Assembly (NCBI GenBank): GCA_016784245.1
Contig: JADHVA010000016.1
Span: 1-12,445, forward strand
From: Nanobdellota archaeon
Lineage (GTDB): Archaea > Nanobdellota > Nanobdellia > SCGC-AAA011-G17 > GW2011-AR17
Reading direction: 5' to 3'
Length of the DNA stretch: 12,445 nt
Positions 1 to 5,900 of the stretch are shown here, in pieces. The notes below the pieces were generated by a model that worked only from the letters and a program-made list of their open reading frames with translations, ran no database searches and was not told where the DNA came from. Position 1 is the first letter of the stretch. Every line of letters starts with the position of its first letter. The position numbers were made by a program, and so were the translations under genes.

Positions 1-950
1 ATTTTTTTCTTCCACAAAACAGGTTGTCCTACAACAGCTCCATATTGAGTTAGTTCTTCACTTGCATTTGTAGTATTTGTTAAAGTAACATTTTCTAAAG
101 TTACATTTGTTAAAGTTAAATTTGTTAAAGATAAATTTCCAACAGTTATATTACTTGTAATATTAACATCAATAATTAAATCTATACTTTCATTTACAAT
201 TACATCAACAACAGTTTCATTTATTGAAATAACACTTTCATTCAAAACTTCTTCAACAGTTTCATTTACAATTTCAATACTTTCATTTGTTGGAACATCT
301 ACAATTGTTTCATTTACAATTTCTTCTACAGAATCTTCTACTGTTTCATTTACAGTTTCTTCAGGACTTGAAGGACTACTTCCACCAGAACCACCTTCTA
401 CAACTTCTTCAGTTGTTTCTTCAACAGTTTCTTCAGTTATTTCTTCAACAGTTTCTTCAGTTGTTTCTTCAACAGTTTCTTCAGTTATTTCTTCAACAGT
501 TTCTTCTACAGTTTCTTCAGCAGGAGTTTCAGCTACACTTTCACTAGAATCAGAACTATCACTAGAACTAGAATCGGAAGAAGAATCAGAACTATCACTA
601 GAACTAGAATCGGAAGAAGAATCAGAAGAATCACTACTTGGAGCAGAAGCAACACTTTCACCAGAACTATCAGAACTTTCTTCTGCAACAGTAAAACCTA
701 TTTTTGCAAAATCTACACTAACATCACCAATATCAACAAAATTCCCCACAAAAATTGTTGTTAACCCACAAAAGATTAATAAGAACACCATAGAATAAAC
801 AAATAACTTATTCCCACTGTCACCTTTCAATTCAGATTCTTTTTTCTTAGCATCGGAGCTATTACTACCTAGATAGATAGTTTTAGTTTTACTCCCCTCT
901 CGCAATGTAGTGTAGTAATATTCTCTCCCCTTTATTACTTTCTTATGCAT
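1..950 (-). CDS. Partial membrane-anchored surface protein with Ser/Asp and Glu/Thr repeats and a sequon array (3' end beyond window)
   Basis: An uninterrupted minus-strand frame runs from ATG at 950 to the window edge, giving 316 codons with no stop. Residues 1-48 are basic and Tyr-rich and look cytoplasmic. Residues 49-69 form one hydrophobic segment, so the rest probably lies outside the cell. The outer part begins with a Ser/Asp-rich stretch (about 91-138). Four copies of a TVEE(I/T)TEE-like octapeptide follow (about 145-185), then a Gly/Ser linker. Between N201 and N295 there are 15 N-x-S/T sequons. The last visible residues read QYGAVVGQPVLWKKK, a pattern I associate from memory with large DPANN surface proteins. 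The plus-strand frame at 287-547 is only the complement of the repeats. I recognise no enzyme domain. A structural or adhesive surface role is inferred from architecture alone. The coding call is strong and the function is unknown. Confidence 0.85.
   Translation of the reverse strand, partial: MHKKVIKGREYYYTTLREGSKTKTIYLGSNSSDAKKKESELKGDSGNKLFVYSMVFLLIFCGLTTIFVGNFVDIGDVSVDFAKIGFTVAEESSDSSGESVASAPSSDSSDSSSDSSSSDSSDSSSDSSSSDSSDSSESVAETPAEETVEETVEEITEETVEETTEETVEEITEETVEETTEEVVEGGSGGSSPSSPEETVNETVEDSVEEIVNETIVDVPTNESIEIVNETVEEVLNESVISINETVVDVIVNESIDLIIDVNITSNITVGNLSLTNLTLTNVTLENVTLTNTTNASEELTQYGAVVGQPVLWKKK
405..500 (-). repeat. Four tandem 24-bp units (two 48-bp superunits)
   Basis: Read on the plus strand, the unit TTCTTCAGTT(G/A)TTTCTTCAACAGT repeats head to tail at 405-428, 429-452, 453-476 and 477-500. 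The G and A versions alternate strictly, so the true duplication period may be 48 bp. On the minus strand each unit encodes eight residues rich in Glu and Thr. The array is in frame inside the partial surface protein. Confidence 0.9.
551..622 (-). repeat. Two perfect tandem 36-bp units encoding Ser/Asp residues
   Basis: The 36-bp sequence beginning CAGAACTATCACTAG at 551-586 recurs without change at 587-622, and a decayed part-copy follows. It encodes 12 residues of only Ser and Asp per unit on the minus strand. Perfect identity suggests a recent in-frame duplication. Confidence 0.9.
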
Positions 951-1005
951 ATCCTCTTTTGAAACCTGGTAAAAAACTGTGGGTTAACTCTAAATAGTCT
1001 CTTTC

Positions 1006-1016
1006 TATTTATAAGA
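1006..1016 (-). promoter_or_regulatory. Possible TATA box for the partial surface protein gene
   Basis: The minus strand reads CTTATAAATA at 1006-1015, the only good TATA-like element upstream of the ATG at 950. A start site about 25 nt downstream would leave a leader of roughly 35 nt. That leader ends in AGAGG only two nucleotides before the ATG, which is unusually close for a Shine-Dalgarno site. The call is therefore tentative. Confidence 0.4.
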
Positions 1017-1066
1017 ATTTTTATTTTTTTAATTAAATATACTAATAATATAGATAAAAATAGTAT

Positions 1067-1909
1067 TTAGACATTTAAAGCCTTTAATTTTTTAATTCTA
1101 TCTTCCATTGGAGGATGTGTACTCAGAAATTTAGTTAACCCACGCATACTAAAGGGATTTACAATAAATAATGAAGCTCCTGCTTTTGAACCAAACTTCA
1201 AAGGATGTCTTTTAACACCATTTTCCAATTTTTCTAAAGCTTTGATCAATCCATGTGGACTATGTAAAATTCTTGCAGCACTTTCATCAGCCAAATATTC
1301 TCTACTTCTTGAAATAGCCATTTGAATTAAAAATGCCATAATAGGTGTAACTATTCCTAAAACTAAAATTGTAACAATATTATTATCTCCATCTCTTCCA
1401 CCAAATCCACCAAACATAGCTCCCCATCTTGTCATAACTCCAACCATTGAAATTACTCCTGCAATTGTTGCTGCAACTGATGAAATTAAAATATCTCTAT
1501 TTTTCACATGTGAAATTTCGTGTGCGATAACTCCTTTCAATTCATCTTTCTCTAATAAATCCATAATTCCAGTTGTTACTGCAATTGCTGCATGCTTTGG
1601 ATCTCTTCCTGTTGCAAAAGCATTTGGATTATCTGAAGCTACAACATAAATTTTTGGCATAGGTATTCCTGCTAAAGCTACTACTTCTCTAACAAGTTTA
1701 AATAATTCTTTCTGATCATTTTCTGTAACTTCCTTTGCTCTATACATTTTCAAAACAATCTTATCAGAAAAGAAATATGAAAAGAAATTCATAACTACAA
1801 CAAATACGAAAGCTAATACTAAACCTGCATATCCCCAATAGGATCCAATTCCCAAAACTATACCTGTTAATAATCCTAAAAATAATACTGTTTTTATTCT
1901 ATTATCCAT
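1067..1909 (-). CDS. htpX: HtpX-type membrane zinc metalloprotease (peptidase family M48)
   Basis: This encodes an integral membrane protease that in known members degrades misfolded or damaged membrane proteins. With ATG at 1909 it is 280 residues, the usual HtpX length; a TTG six bases upstream is less likely. Two N-terminal hydrophobic segments (about 6-22 and 25-47) precede the catalytic domain. The zinc site HEISH lies at residues 130-134, with H130 and H134 as ligands and E131 as catalytic base. The family motif SRSREYLADESAA supplies the third ligand, E204. Two further hydrophobic stretches lie at about 142-159 and 178-198. A weak TATA-like CTTAAAAAG at 1931-1939 is about 26 nt upstream of the ATG, suggesting its own leaderless transcript. 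The gene is complete and no key residue is missing. Confidence 0.95.
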   Translation of the reverse strand: MDNRIKTVLFLGLLTGIVLGIGSYWGYAGLVLAFVFVVVMNFFSYFFSDKIVLKMYRAKEVTENDQKELFKLVREVVALAGIPMPKIYVVASDNPNAFATGRDPKHAAIAVTTGIMDLLEKDELKGVIAHEISHVKNRDILISSVAATIAGVISMVGVMTRWGAMFGGFGGRDGDNNIVTILVLGIVTPIMAFLIQMAISRSREYLADESAARILHSPHGLIKALEKLENGVKRHPLKFGSKAGASLFIVNPFSMRGLTKFLSTHPPMEDRIKKLKALNV

Positions 1910-1959
1910 AAACAAAAAAAAAGAATTTAAACTTTTTAAGACTTGTTAATTTTTAAAAA

Positions 1960-2079
1960 CTACTCTTTTGATTTTTGCCATTTATTTTTGACAATTTTTA
2001 TTGCTTCATCAATAGAAAGAGTATTTTTTTATGAAAACAAAAATTTCCTCAGTTGTTGTTCAATTGTTAACTTTCTCAT
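1960..2079 (-). pseudogene. Stop-interrupted micro-ORF (39 codons, TAA at codon 17)
   Basis: An ATG at 2079 opens a frame reading MRKLTIEQQLRKFLFS, then TAA (2031-2029). The same frame continues as KNTLSIDEAIKIVKNKWQKSKE and ends in TAG at 1962-1960. Both halves look like natural, helix-forming protein sequence and share one frame, so a simple homopolymer indel does not explain the stop. The promoter upstream is among the best in the window. It may be a decayed small gene, a real 16-residue peptide, or a site of readthrough. I recognise no family. The opposite-strand frame at 1943-2161 is a Phe/Ile-rich shadow. Confidence 0.4.
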
Positions 2080-2103
2080 ATTAACATATATTACAACCTT
2101 ACG

Positions 2104-2116
2104 TATAAACTTTTCT
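2104..2116 (-). promoter_or_regulatory. BRE/TATA promoter upstream of the micro-ORF
   Basis: The minus strand reads TAGAAAAGTTTATACG: a purine-rich BRE (about 2110-2116) followed by TATA (about 2104-2109). The TATA centre is about 27 nt upstream of the ATG at 2079, the spacing that gives a leaderless transcript. The same TAGAAAG-TTTATA arrangement precedes the genes starting at 3254 and 9643. Confidence 0.6.
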
Positions 2117-2122
2117 ATTTAT

Positions 2123-2158
2123 CTAAAAAAAGTTAAAAAAATAAAATATCAAAAAAAC
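2123..2158 (-). terminator. Oligo-T terminator of the phosphoesterase operon
   Basis: Just after the stop of the DUF1858 gene, the minus strand carries three separate runs of seven T residues. No strong hairpin is visible. Clustered oligo-T tracts are the usual archaeal intrinsic termination signal, and their position between an operon end and the next promoter fits. Confidence 0.55.
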
Positions 2159-2165
2159 TAAAAAA

Positions 2166-2375
2166 TTAATCTTCATTAATCGCTGCATTCATTTTTTTTA
2201 TTGCATCATCAATTTCTTCATCACTCATTCCATGAGCTCTAAAACCTTCTTCAATACTTTCAAAATGCGCAGCCATACAACCAACACACTGAATTTGTAA
2301 CTCTCTAAAAACTTCTGCAACTTTAGGATGTTTTTCTAAAACTTCTCCTATTCCCATATTTTTTGTAATTTCCAT
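2166..2375 (-). CDS. DUF1858 CxxC redox-disulfide domain protein
   Basis: This 69-residue protein consists of one DUF1858 domain, the family also described as the hybrid-cluster-protein-associated redox disulfide domain. It has the typical features: an N-terminal MGIGEVLEKHP segment, the C30-V-G-C33 pair, then a conserved FESIEEG stretch and a C-terminal helix. The two cysteines could form a disulfide or bind metal; the family's exact reaction is not established. I chose ATG at 2375 rather than an upstream TTG at 2387. A GAGGT Shine-Dalgarno site lies five bases before this ATG and overlaps the TGA stop of the preceding gene, suggesting coupled translation. It is the last gene of the three-gene operon. 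Family assignment is confident; the physiological role is unknown. Confidence 0.88.
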   Translation of the reverse strand: MEITKNMGIGEVLEKHPKVAEVFRELQIQCVGCMAAHFESIEEGFRAHGMSDEEIDDAIKKMNAAINED

Positions 2376-2389
2376 TTTAAACCTCAATA
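2370..2389 (-). repeat. Second copy of a 20-bp gene-junction sequence (Shine-Dalgarno plus start)
   Basis: Positions 2370-2389 and 2654-2673 are identical over exactly 20 bp. On the minus strand both read TATTGAGGTTTAAAATGGAA, containing the GAGGT ribosome site and the ATG of the downstream gene. In the first copy the TAA inside it ends the phosphoesterase frame; in this copy the TGA ends the 91-residue frame. It fixes the two internal start codons of the operon. Confidence 0.85.
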
Positions 2390-2659
2390 CAAGGATTTTA
2401 ACTTAATAAAATCTTCATTAGCTAATAAATCTTTTCTATAATCAATTCTATAAGTTCCATTTTCAAAACTTCTATATACTGAAAAAACAATTTCAGATCC
2501 TGGAACTGTACTATTTTCTACTAAAAAAGGTCCTTCATTAGGACCAAACATTTCAGCATTTTCATCCAATTTACCTTCACTAATTAATAAACTTAATAGT
2601 TTATTTGCTACTTTTGTTGAACTAACATTAACTCCTAAATCAATTATTTTTCTTTCCAT
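2384..2659 (-). CDS. Unknown 91-residue protein in the phosphoesterase-DUF1858 operon
   Basis: I do not recognise this protein. With ATG at 2659 it has 91 residues beginning MERKIIDLGVNV. A longer in-frame extension to 2695 would overlap the phosphoesterase gene and lacks a ribosome site. The ATG is preceded by GAGGT with five-base spacing and sits one base after the upstream TAA. There is no signal peptide or membrane segment, so it is probably cytosolic. The sequence looks compact and mixed alpha/beta, with a cluster of Gly, Pro and acidic residues in the middle (MFGPNEGPF) and no cysteines. Its position between a phosphoesterase and a redox-disulfide protein, with coupled starts on both sides, implies co-expression with them. 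No function can be assigned. Confidence 0.82.
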   Translation of the reverse strand: MERKIIDLGVNVSSTKVANKLLSLLISEGKLDENAEMFGPNEGPFLVENSTVPGSEIVFSVYRSFENGTYRIDYRKDLLANEDFIKLKSLY

Positions 2660-2660
2660 T

Positions 2661-3254
2661 TTAAACCTCAATAACTTTTCCTTTTCTTCCAACATTTATA
2701 ACTTTTGTGTCACCAATTTTTTCTTCAATACCATCAGCTTCATGAACATGTGAACATAAAACAAATTCAGGTTTTAATTCATCAATTGCTTTTCTCAAAC
2801 CTTTACTTCCAGCAAATCCAGACAATGTTGCCATTTTACTTTTATCAGGATGTACATGACTAACAATAACTCTTTTCTGACAACCTTTTACATAATCACT
2901 TGCATTCTTTATCATATTAAAAATATCATTTTCAGGCATTTGCCACAATCCTAAATTAACAGAACTACATCCAACAAATCCAATTCCATCTTTTTTATAT
3001 CCATAGCCTTGTAAATTTTTTGCATGATAATATCTCTCTGATAAAAAATCAATTGTTGCTTCAGAATCATGGTTTCCAGGAACAATAAATACTGGTTTGT
3101 TAAAAATACCAACAATACCATTTACATCTTCATCTTCACCAGTTAAATCACCACATAAAATAACAGTATCCACATTCTCATCGTCTGCTTTTTGAGCTAA
3201 TTCTCTAGCTAAACCAATATCTCCATGAATATCTCCAGCTGCTAAAATCTTCAT
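2661..3254 (-). CDS. Calcineurin-like metallophosphoesterase
   Basis: This 197-residue protein carries the metal-binding motifs of the calcineurin-like phosphoesterase superfamily in order: GDIHG (7-11), GDLT (35-38), GNHD (60-63), SHVHP (132-136) and SHVHE (168-172). The last two are variants of the common GHxH forms. D8, H10, D36, N61, H133 and H169/H171 would build the dinuclear metal centre that hydrolyses phosphomono- or diesters. The length fits the small YfcE-like group, but the substrate cannot be read from sequence. There is no signal peptide, so it should be cytosolic. It is the first gene of an operon. Its stop lies one base before the next ATG, and a strong promoter 27 nt upstream indicates a leaderless mRNA. 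Confidence 0.92.
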   Translation of the reverse strand: MKILAAGDIHGDIGLARELAQKADDENVDTVILCGDLTGEDEDVNGIVGIFNKPVFIVPGNHDSEATIDFLSERYYHAKNLQGYGYKKDGIGFVGCSSVNLGLWQMPENDIFNMIKNASDYVKGCQKRVIVSHVHPDKSKMATLSGFAGSKGLRKAIDELKPEFVLCSHVHEADGIEEKIGDTKVINVGRKGKVIEV

Positions 3255-3276
3255 ACTTTTACACCCTAATTAGCCA

Positions 3277-3292
3277 TTTATAAAACTTTCTA
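3277..3292 (-). promoter_or_regulatory. BRE/TATA promoter of the phosphoesterase operon
   Basis: The minus strand reads TAGAAAGTTTTATAAATGG. The TATA box TTTTATAAA lies at 3277-3285 and a GAAAG-type BRE just upstream. The TATA centre is about 27 nt before the ATG at 3254, so transcription should begin at or very near the start codon and yield a leaderless message. No Shine-Dalgarno site precedes this ATG. Confidence 0.7.
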
Positions 3293-3304
3293 TTAACGAT
3301 TTTT

Positions 3305-4204
3305 TTAAGAACTAAACTCATCTAAATATTCAAAAGATTTTTCAACAATATCATATTCTTCTTCAATATAAGAAATAGTTTCAAGATTATATTCAACATT
3401 AATTTCTCCATTATTAACTCTAACCCAATCCAAATATTTTATTGCTTCATTATTCATATCAATAGAATGACTTGAAGAACTTTGTACATGATCTTCTTCA
3501 TTTTGTATTATTTGAAAATATTCAACATCAAAATTTGAAACATAATTTATTGCTTCTCTTTCATTCCAAAATTCATCATCAATACAAGGATTTTGTTTTG
3601 TCCAAAGAATATCAATTTCAGCTTCTTCACAACCAACAGTAACATAATTTCTATCAACTGGCCCTTCCCATTCAATATAATATTTTACTGGAACTTCATA
3701 TCTTCCTAAAACACCAGAAGCCATAGCTACACCAAAAGAATAAGAAATAAAACCTATATTATCTTGATCAATATTATCTAAATTTTTTACAAATTTATAA
3801 ATTTCATATAAACCATCTTGAGCAATATAACCATTATAATTTTCTTCACCTTCACTTTTTCCTCTACCATCTGGACTAAAAACTATAATCATATTACCTA
3901 ATGAAGCTCCATACTCAGGAGCATTAAAACCACCATAAGATTTTTTTTCTGTAAAATCTTCTTTTGAACCTAAACCTCCAGGAATTAAAATTGCAACAGG
4001 TAAAATTTCCCCTTTAGAATAATAAATTGAAACATCTAACATTGCATTACTTGTAGGATTTTCAATCAAAAAATCTTTTTGAATAACTTCTACTCCATTA
4101 ACATCAATAATTTCAGAATTAACAAGACTATAATTCACATCTTCCTCAACAGAACATCCTACTAATAAGAATAAGAAACAAATAAGAATAAATAATTTTT
4201 TCAT
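3305..4204 (-). CDS. Alpha/beta-hydrolase lipoprotein
   Basis: This 299-residue protein starts with a lipoprotein signal: Lys-Lys, a hydrophobic core, then the lipobox LVGC with C17 as the acylation site. It should therefore act on the outer face of the membrane. The mature part resembles the alpha/beta-hydrolase fold. A glycine-rich oxyanion-hole loop (IPGGLGS, 74-80) is followed by SPDGRGKSEG (110-119), typical of dienelactone-hydrolase or prolyl-oligopeptidase-like members, and then the nucleophile elbow SYSFG (154-158) with S156. Candidate acid and histidine are D238 and H246, late in the sequence. The elbow has Ser where the family usually has Gly. An esterase or peptidase role is plausible; the substrate is unknown. 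A weak TTTAAA at 4228-4233 is about 27 nt upstream of the ATG, so it may have its own leaderless transcript. Confidence 0.82.
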   Translation of the reverse strand: MKKLFILICFLFLLVGCSVEEDVNYSLVNSEIIDVNGVEVIQKDFLIENPTSNAMLDVSIYYSKGEILPVAILIPGGLGSKEDFTEKKSYGGFNAPEYGASLGNMIIVFSPDGRGKSEGEENYNGYIAQDGLYEIYKFVKNLDNIDQDNIGFISYSFGVAMASGVLGRYEVPVKYYIEWEGPVDRNYVTVGCEEAEIDILWTKQNPCIDDEFWNEREAINYVSNFDVEYFQIIQNEEDHVQSSSSHSIDMNNEAIKYLDWVRVNNGEINVEYNLETISYIEEEYDIVEKSFEYLDEFSS

Positions 4205-4236
4205 AAAAAAATAAAAAAGAAAAGAAGTTTAAAAAA

Positions 4237-5091
4237 CTAACTAAAAAGTAGTTTTAGTTTTTTTCTATATAGAAAACCTAAACCTAAACCAACAAAAACA
4301 ATTCCAACTCCTATTCCTGCTCTTAGTGGATCTGATTTAACTTTTTCTAAAGAAAATAAACCTGTAATTGCACTAAATGCACTTCCTTCATCAGAAACTT
4401 CTTCTTCTACAATTTCTTCTTCAGTTTCTTCTTCAGTTTCTTCTTCAACAACTACTTCAACTTCTTCTACAACTTCTTCTTCGTCATCATCACTTAAACC
4501 TTCTGGCTCTTCGATAATTTCTTCTTCATCATCACTAGAACTACTACTTGAGGAACTTGAACCTCCTCCGCCTCCTCCACCTCCAGAGGATCCACCATCA
4601 CTTCCACTATCACCAGAACTTGAAGCTTGTGAACCAAAGATTCCATATAAGCTAAAGTGTTCAACTTCTACTGAAACTGTATTTGCATCTGTATCAATTG
4701 TTGTTCCTTCAAGAGCTTCCCATTCAGAACTTGTTTCATTATAATAATACACAGACAAAGTTGATTCATCTAAATTATCAACTGCAATTTCATCTTCAGT
4801 ATAACTAATTGTTAAATTTGCACTACTTAATGTATAATCTTCATCATCCAAAATATCAACATCCACAGCTTTCAAAAAGTAATATTCAATACTACTGGTT
4901 TCATTTGGAATTTCTCCAGTTACTACAACTTCTAAATTTACATTTGGATCTTCAGATAAAATTTCAGATATAACTAAACTTAAACTTACATCACCTAAGT
5001 CTAATACATGTTCTAAAACATCTTCAACTAATTCTTCTCTAACCATGCTTGAAATATAATTATATGAAGTTAAATTTCCTTGATTTGAAAC
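4237..5091 (-). CDS. 3' part of a frameshifted cell-surface protein: extracellular domain, low-complexity stalk, C-terminal membrane anchor
   Basis: This is the continuation, in another frame, of the secreted protein that starts at 5728. Sensible protein sequence begins near 5091 (VSNQGNLTSYNYISS). Upstream of that, the frame back to a TTG at 5184 is a shadow of the other frame. An Ig- or S-layer-like segment comes first and ends in LSVYYYNETSSEWEALEG and HFSLYGIFG (about 4630-4780), a pattern common just before the stalk of archaeal and bacterial surface proteins. A stalk follows: eight Gly, nine Ser, then a long Asp/Glu/Thr/Val tract. A transmembrane helix (about 4267-4320) and RKKLKLLFS close the protein, so it is anchored with the stalk outside. 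This resembles the anchoring of PGF-pre-PGF-type archaeal proteins, but no clear PGF motif is visible. Without the frameshift the full product would be about 496 residues. Confidence 0.75.
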   Translation of the reverse strand, partial: VSNQGNLTSYNYISSMVREELVEDVLEHVLDLGDVSLSLVISEILSEDPNVNLEVVVTGEIPNETSSIEYYFLKAVDVDILDDEDYTLSSANLTISYTEDEIAVDNLDESTLSVYYYNETSSEWEALEGTTIDTDANTVSVEVEHFSLYGIFGSQASSSGDSGSDGGSSGGGGGGGGSSSSSSSSSDDEEEIIEEPEGLSDDDEEEVVEEVEVVVEEETEEETEEEIVEEEVSDEGSAFSAITGLFSLEKVKSDPLRAGIGVGIVFVGLGLGFLYRKKLKLLFS

Positions 5092-5728
5092 AAAAACCAT
5101 CCCCATCAACATCTTCACAAGTTTCACTAAAACTAGTTCCTTCTGTATTAGCCCAATAGTTTCCACCAATATAATATCCACCAATTATATTTTCAGCTTC
5201 AATTATTGAACTCAAACTAAAAGTAGTTGTTCCTAAACCATTAATTTTTACATCTACTTCACCAGTATTATAAAAATAATTATTGTAAAAAGCATTACTA
5301 GCTCCAGCAACATTTACAGGCATAGTAAAATAATTATTATAAAACTCATTATTATCTGAATTTAATCCAATTGTCAATTCTCCTTCTCCATCAAAATTTG
5401 AACCTTCAAAATAATTACCATCAGATTCAAAAATTTCAATATTTGTACCTAAAAAATTACAACTTTGAACCATAGTTCCTTCTACTTCAGATAAAAGTAA
5501 ATCATTATCTTCTTCAGAATAAATAGAATAATCATCACAATCTAAAGTTATGTTATCTTCAGTAATTTCAATACATGAAGAACCATCATAACTTCCTTCT
5601 AAATCTGCAGTCAAAGTATATGTTTCACCTGAAACATCTAAAACCTGACATGCATCTATGTCAACTGCACTTACACTAACAGCTAATAAAAAGCTCATAG
5701 CAATTATTAATAATATTATTTTTCTCAT
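5060..5728 (-). CDS. 5' part of the frameshifted cell-surface protein: signal peptide and right-handed beta-helix-like repeats
   Basis: The frame starts at ATG 5728 with a clear signal peptide (MRKIILLIIA, then a hydrophobic run to SVSA, about residue 21). The mature part contains C-IEITEDNITLDCDDYSI, a signature seen at the start of archaeal secreted beta-helix (NosD-like) proteins. Repeated Asn/Tyr/Phe turns follow (NNEFYNNYF, NAFYNNYFYN). At its end, GGNYWANTEGTSFSETCEDVDGDGFC is a typical closing motif, with a Cys pair around an acidic DxDGDG loop. After C213 (5092-5090) the frame turns into unlikely sequence (FKSRKFNFI) and stops at 5060, while the +1 frame resumes sensible protein. A GAGGT Shine-Dalgarno site lies nine bases before the ATG. 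It probably binds carbohydrate or surface material, but no catalytic residues are identifiable. Confidence 0.8.
   Translation of the reverse strand: MRKIILLIIAMSFLLAVSVSAVDIDACQVLDVSGETYTLTADLEGSYDGSSCIEITEDNITLDCDDYSIYSEEDNDLLLSEVEGTMVQSCNFLGTNIEIFESDGNYFEGSNFDGEGELTIGLNSDNNEFYNNYFTMPVNVAGASNAFYNNYFYNTGEVDVKINGLGTTTFSLSSIIEAENIIGGYYIGGNYWANTEGTSFSETCEDVDGDGFCFKSRKFNFI
5084..5103 (-). other. Frameshift site in the anchored surface protein gene
   Basis: Minus-strand sequence here is GATGGTTTTTGTTTCAAATC. The upstream frame gives DGDGFC and the downstream frame SNQGNLTS. Moving between them needs a +1 shift. Removing one T after TGT would give DGDGFC-SNQGNLTS with the conserved Cys kept. It could be a true mutation, an assembly error in a T run, or programmed frameshifting. 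Confidence 0.65.
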
Positions 5729-5738
5729 AGTTTCTTTA

Positions 5739-5745
5739 CCTCAAT
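5739..5745 (-). promoter_or_regulatory. Shine-Dalgarno site of the surface protein gene
   Basis: The minus strand reads TTGAGGTAAAGAAACTATG, so GAGGT is nine bases before the ATG at 5728. Unlike the leaderless genes here, this gene has a clear ribosome site. That agrees with its promoter lying far upstream. Confidence 0.6.
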
Positions 5746-5840
5746 TTATCACCAAATGTTCAAGCAAACTTGCCTAAAACATTCCCTTTCCCTAAATATC
5801 GCTCTTTCCCCAAAAAGAATTAACATTTGTATTGAAATCA

Positions 5841-5858
5841 TCATATAAAAGCTTTTCT
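5841..5858 (-). promoter_or_regulatory. BRE/TATA promoter of the surface protein gene (about 90-nt leader)
   Basis: The minus strand reads AGAGAAAAGCTTTTATATGA, with a purine-rich BRE and TTTTATAT at about 5844-5851. Initiation about 26 nt downstream (near 5820) gives a leader of roughly 90 nt before the ATG at 5728, far longer than at neighbouring genes. Within the leader I see a small CAAG-CAAA-CTTG inverted repeat and no known riboswitch. Confidence 0.5.
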
Positions 5859-5870
5859 CTAATAAAAAAC

Positions 5871-5879
5871 TATATAAAA
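5871..5879 (+). promoter_or_regulatory. TATA box of the PH-domain gene
   Basis: TATATAAAA at 5871-5879 follows an A-rich BRE-like stretch and is centred about 26 nt upstream of the ATG at 5901, giving a leaderless mRNA. It is arranged divergently from the promoter at 5841-5858, so both lie in the same 172-base intergenic region. Confidence 0.65.
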
Positions 5880-5900
5880 TAGAATAAATTATAACTAAAT

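Noticed and set aside
287..547. Plus-strand frame of 86 residues rich in Leu, Phe and Gln
   Set aside because: It is the complement of the tandem repeats in the minus-strand surface protein; composition is repetitive and no promoter or ribosome site precedes it.
405..622. Possible CRISPR array from the regularly repeated units
   Set aside because: The units are directly adjacent with no unique spacers, are in frame, and encode low-complexity protein.
1943..2161. Plus-strand frame of 72 residues, Phe/Ile-rich
   Set aside because: It covers the complement of the oligo-T terminator and of the minus-strand promoter and micro-ORF; no TATA at the right distance and no family resemblance.
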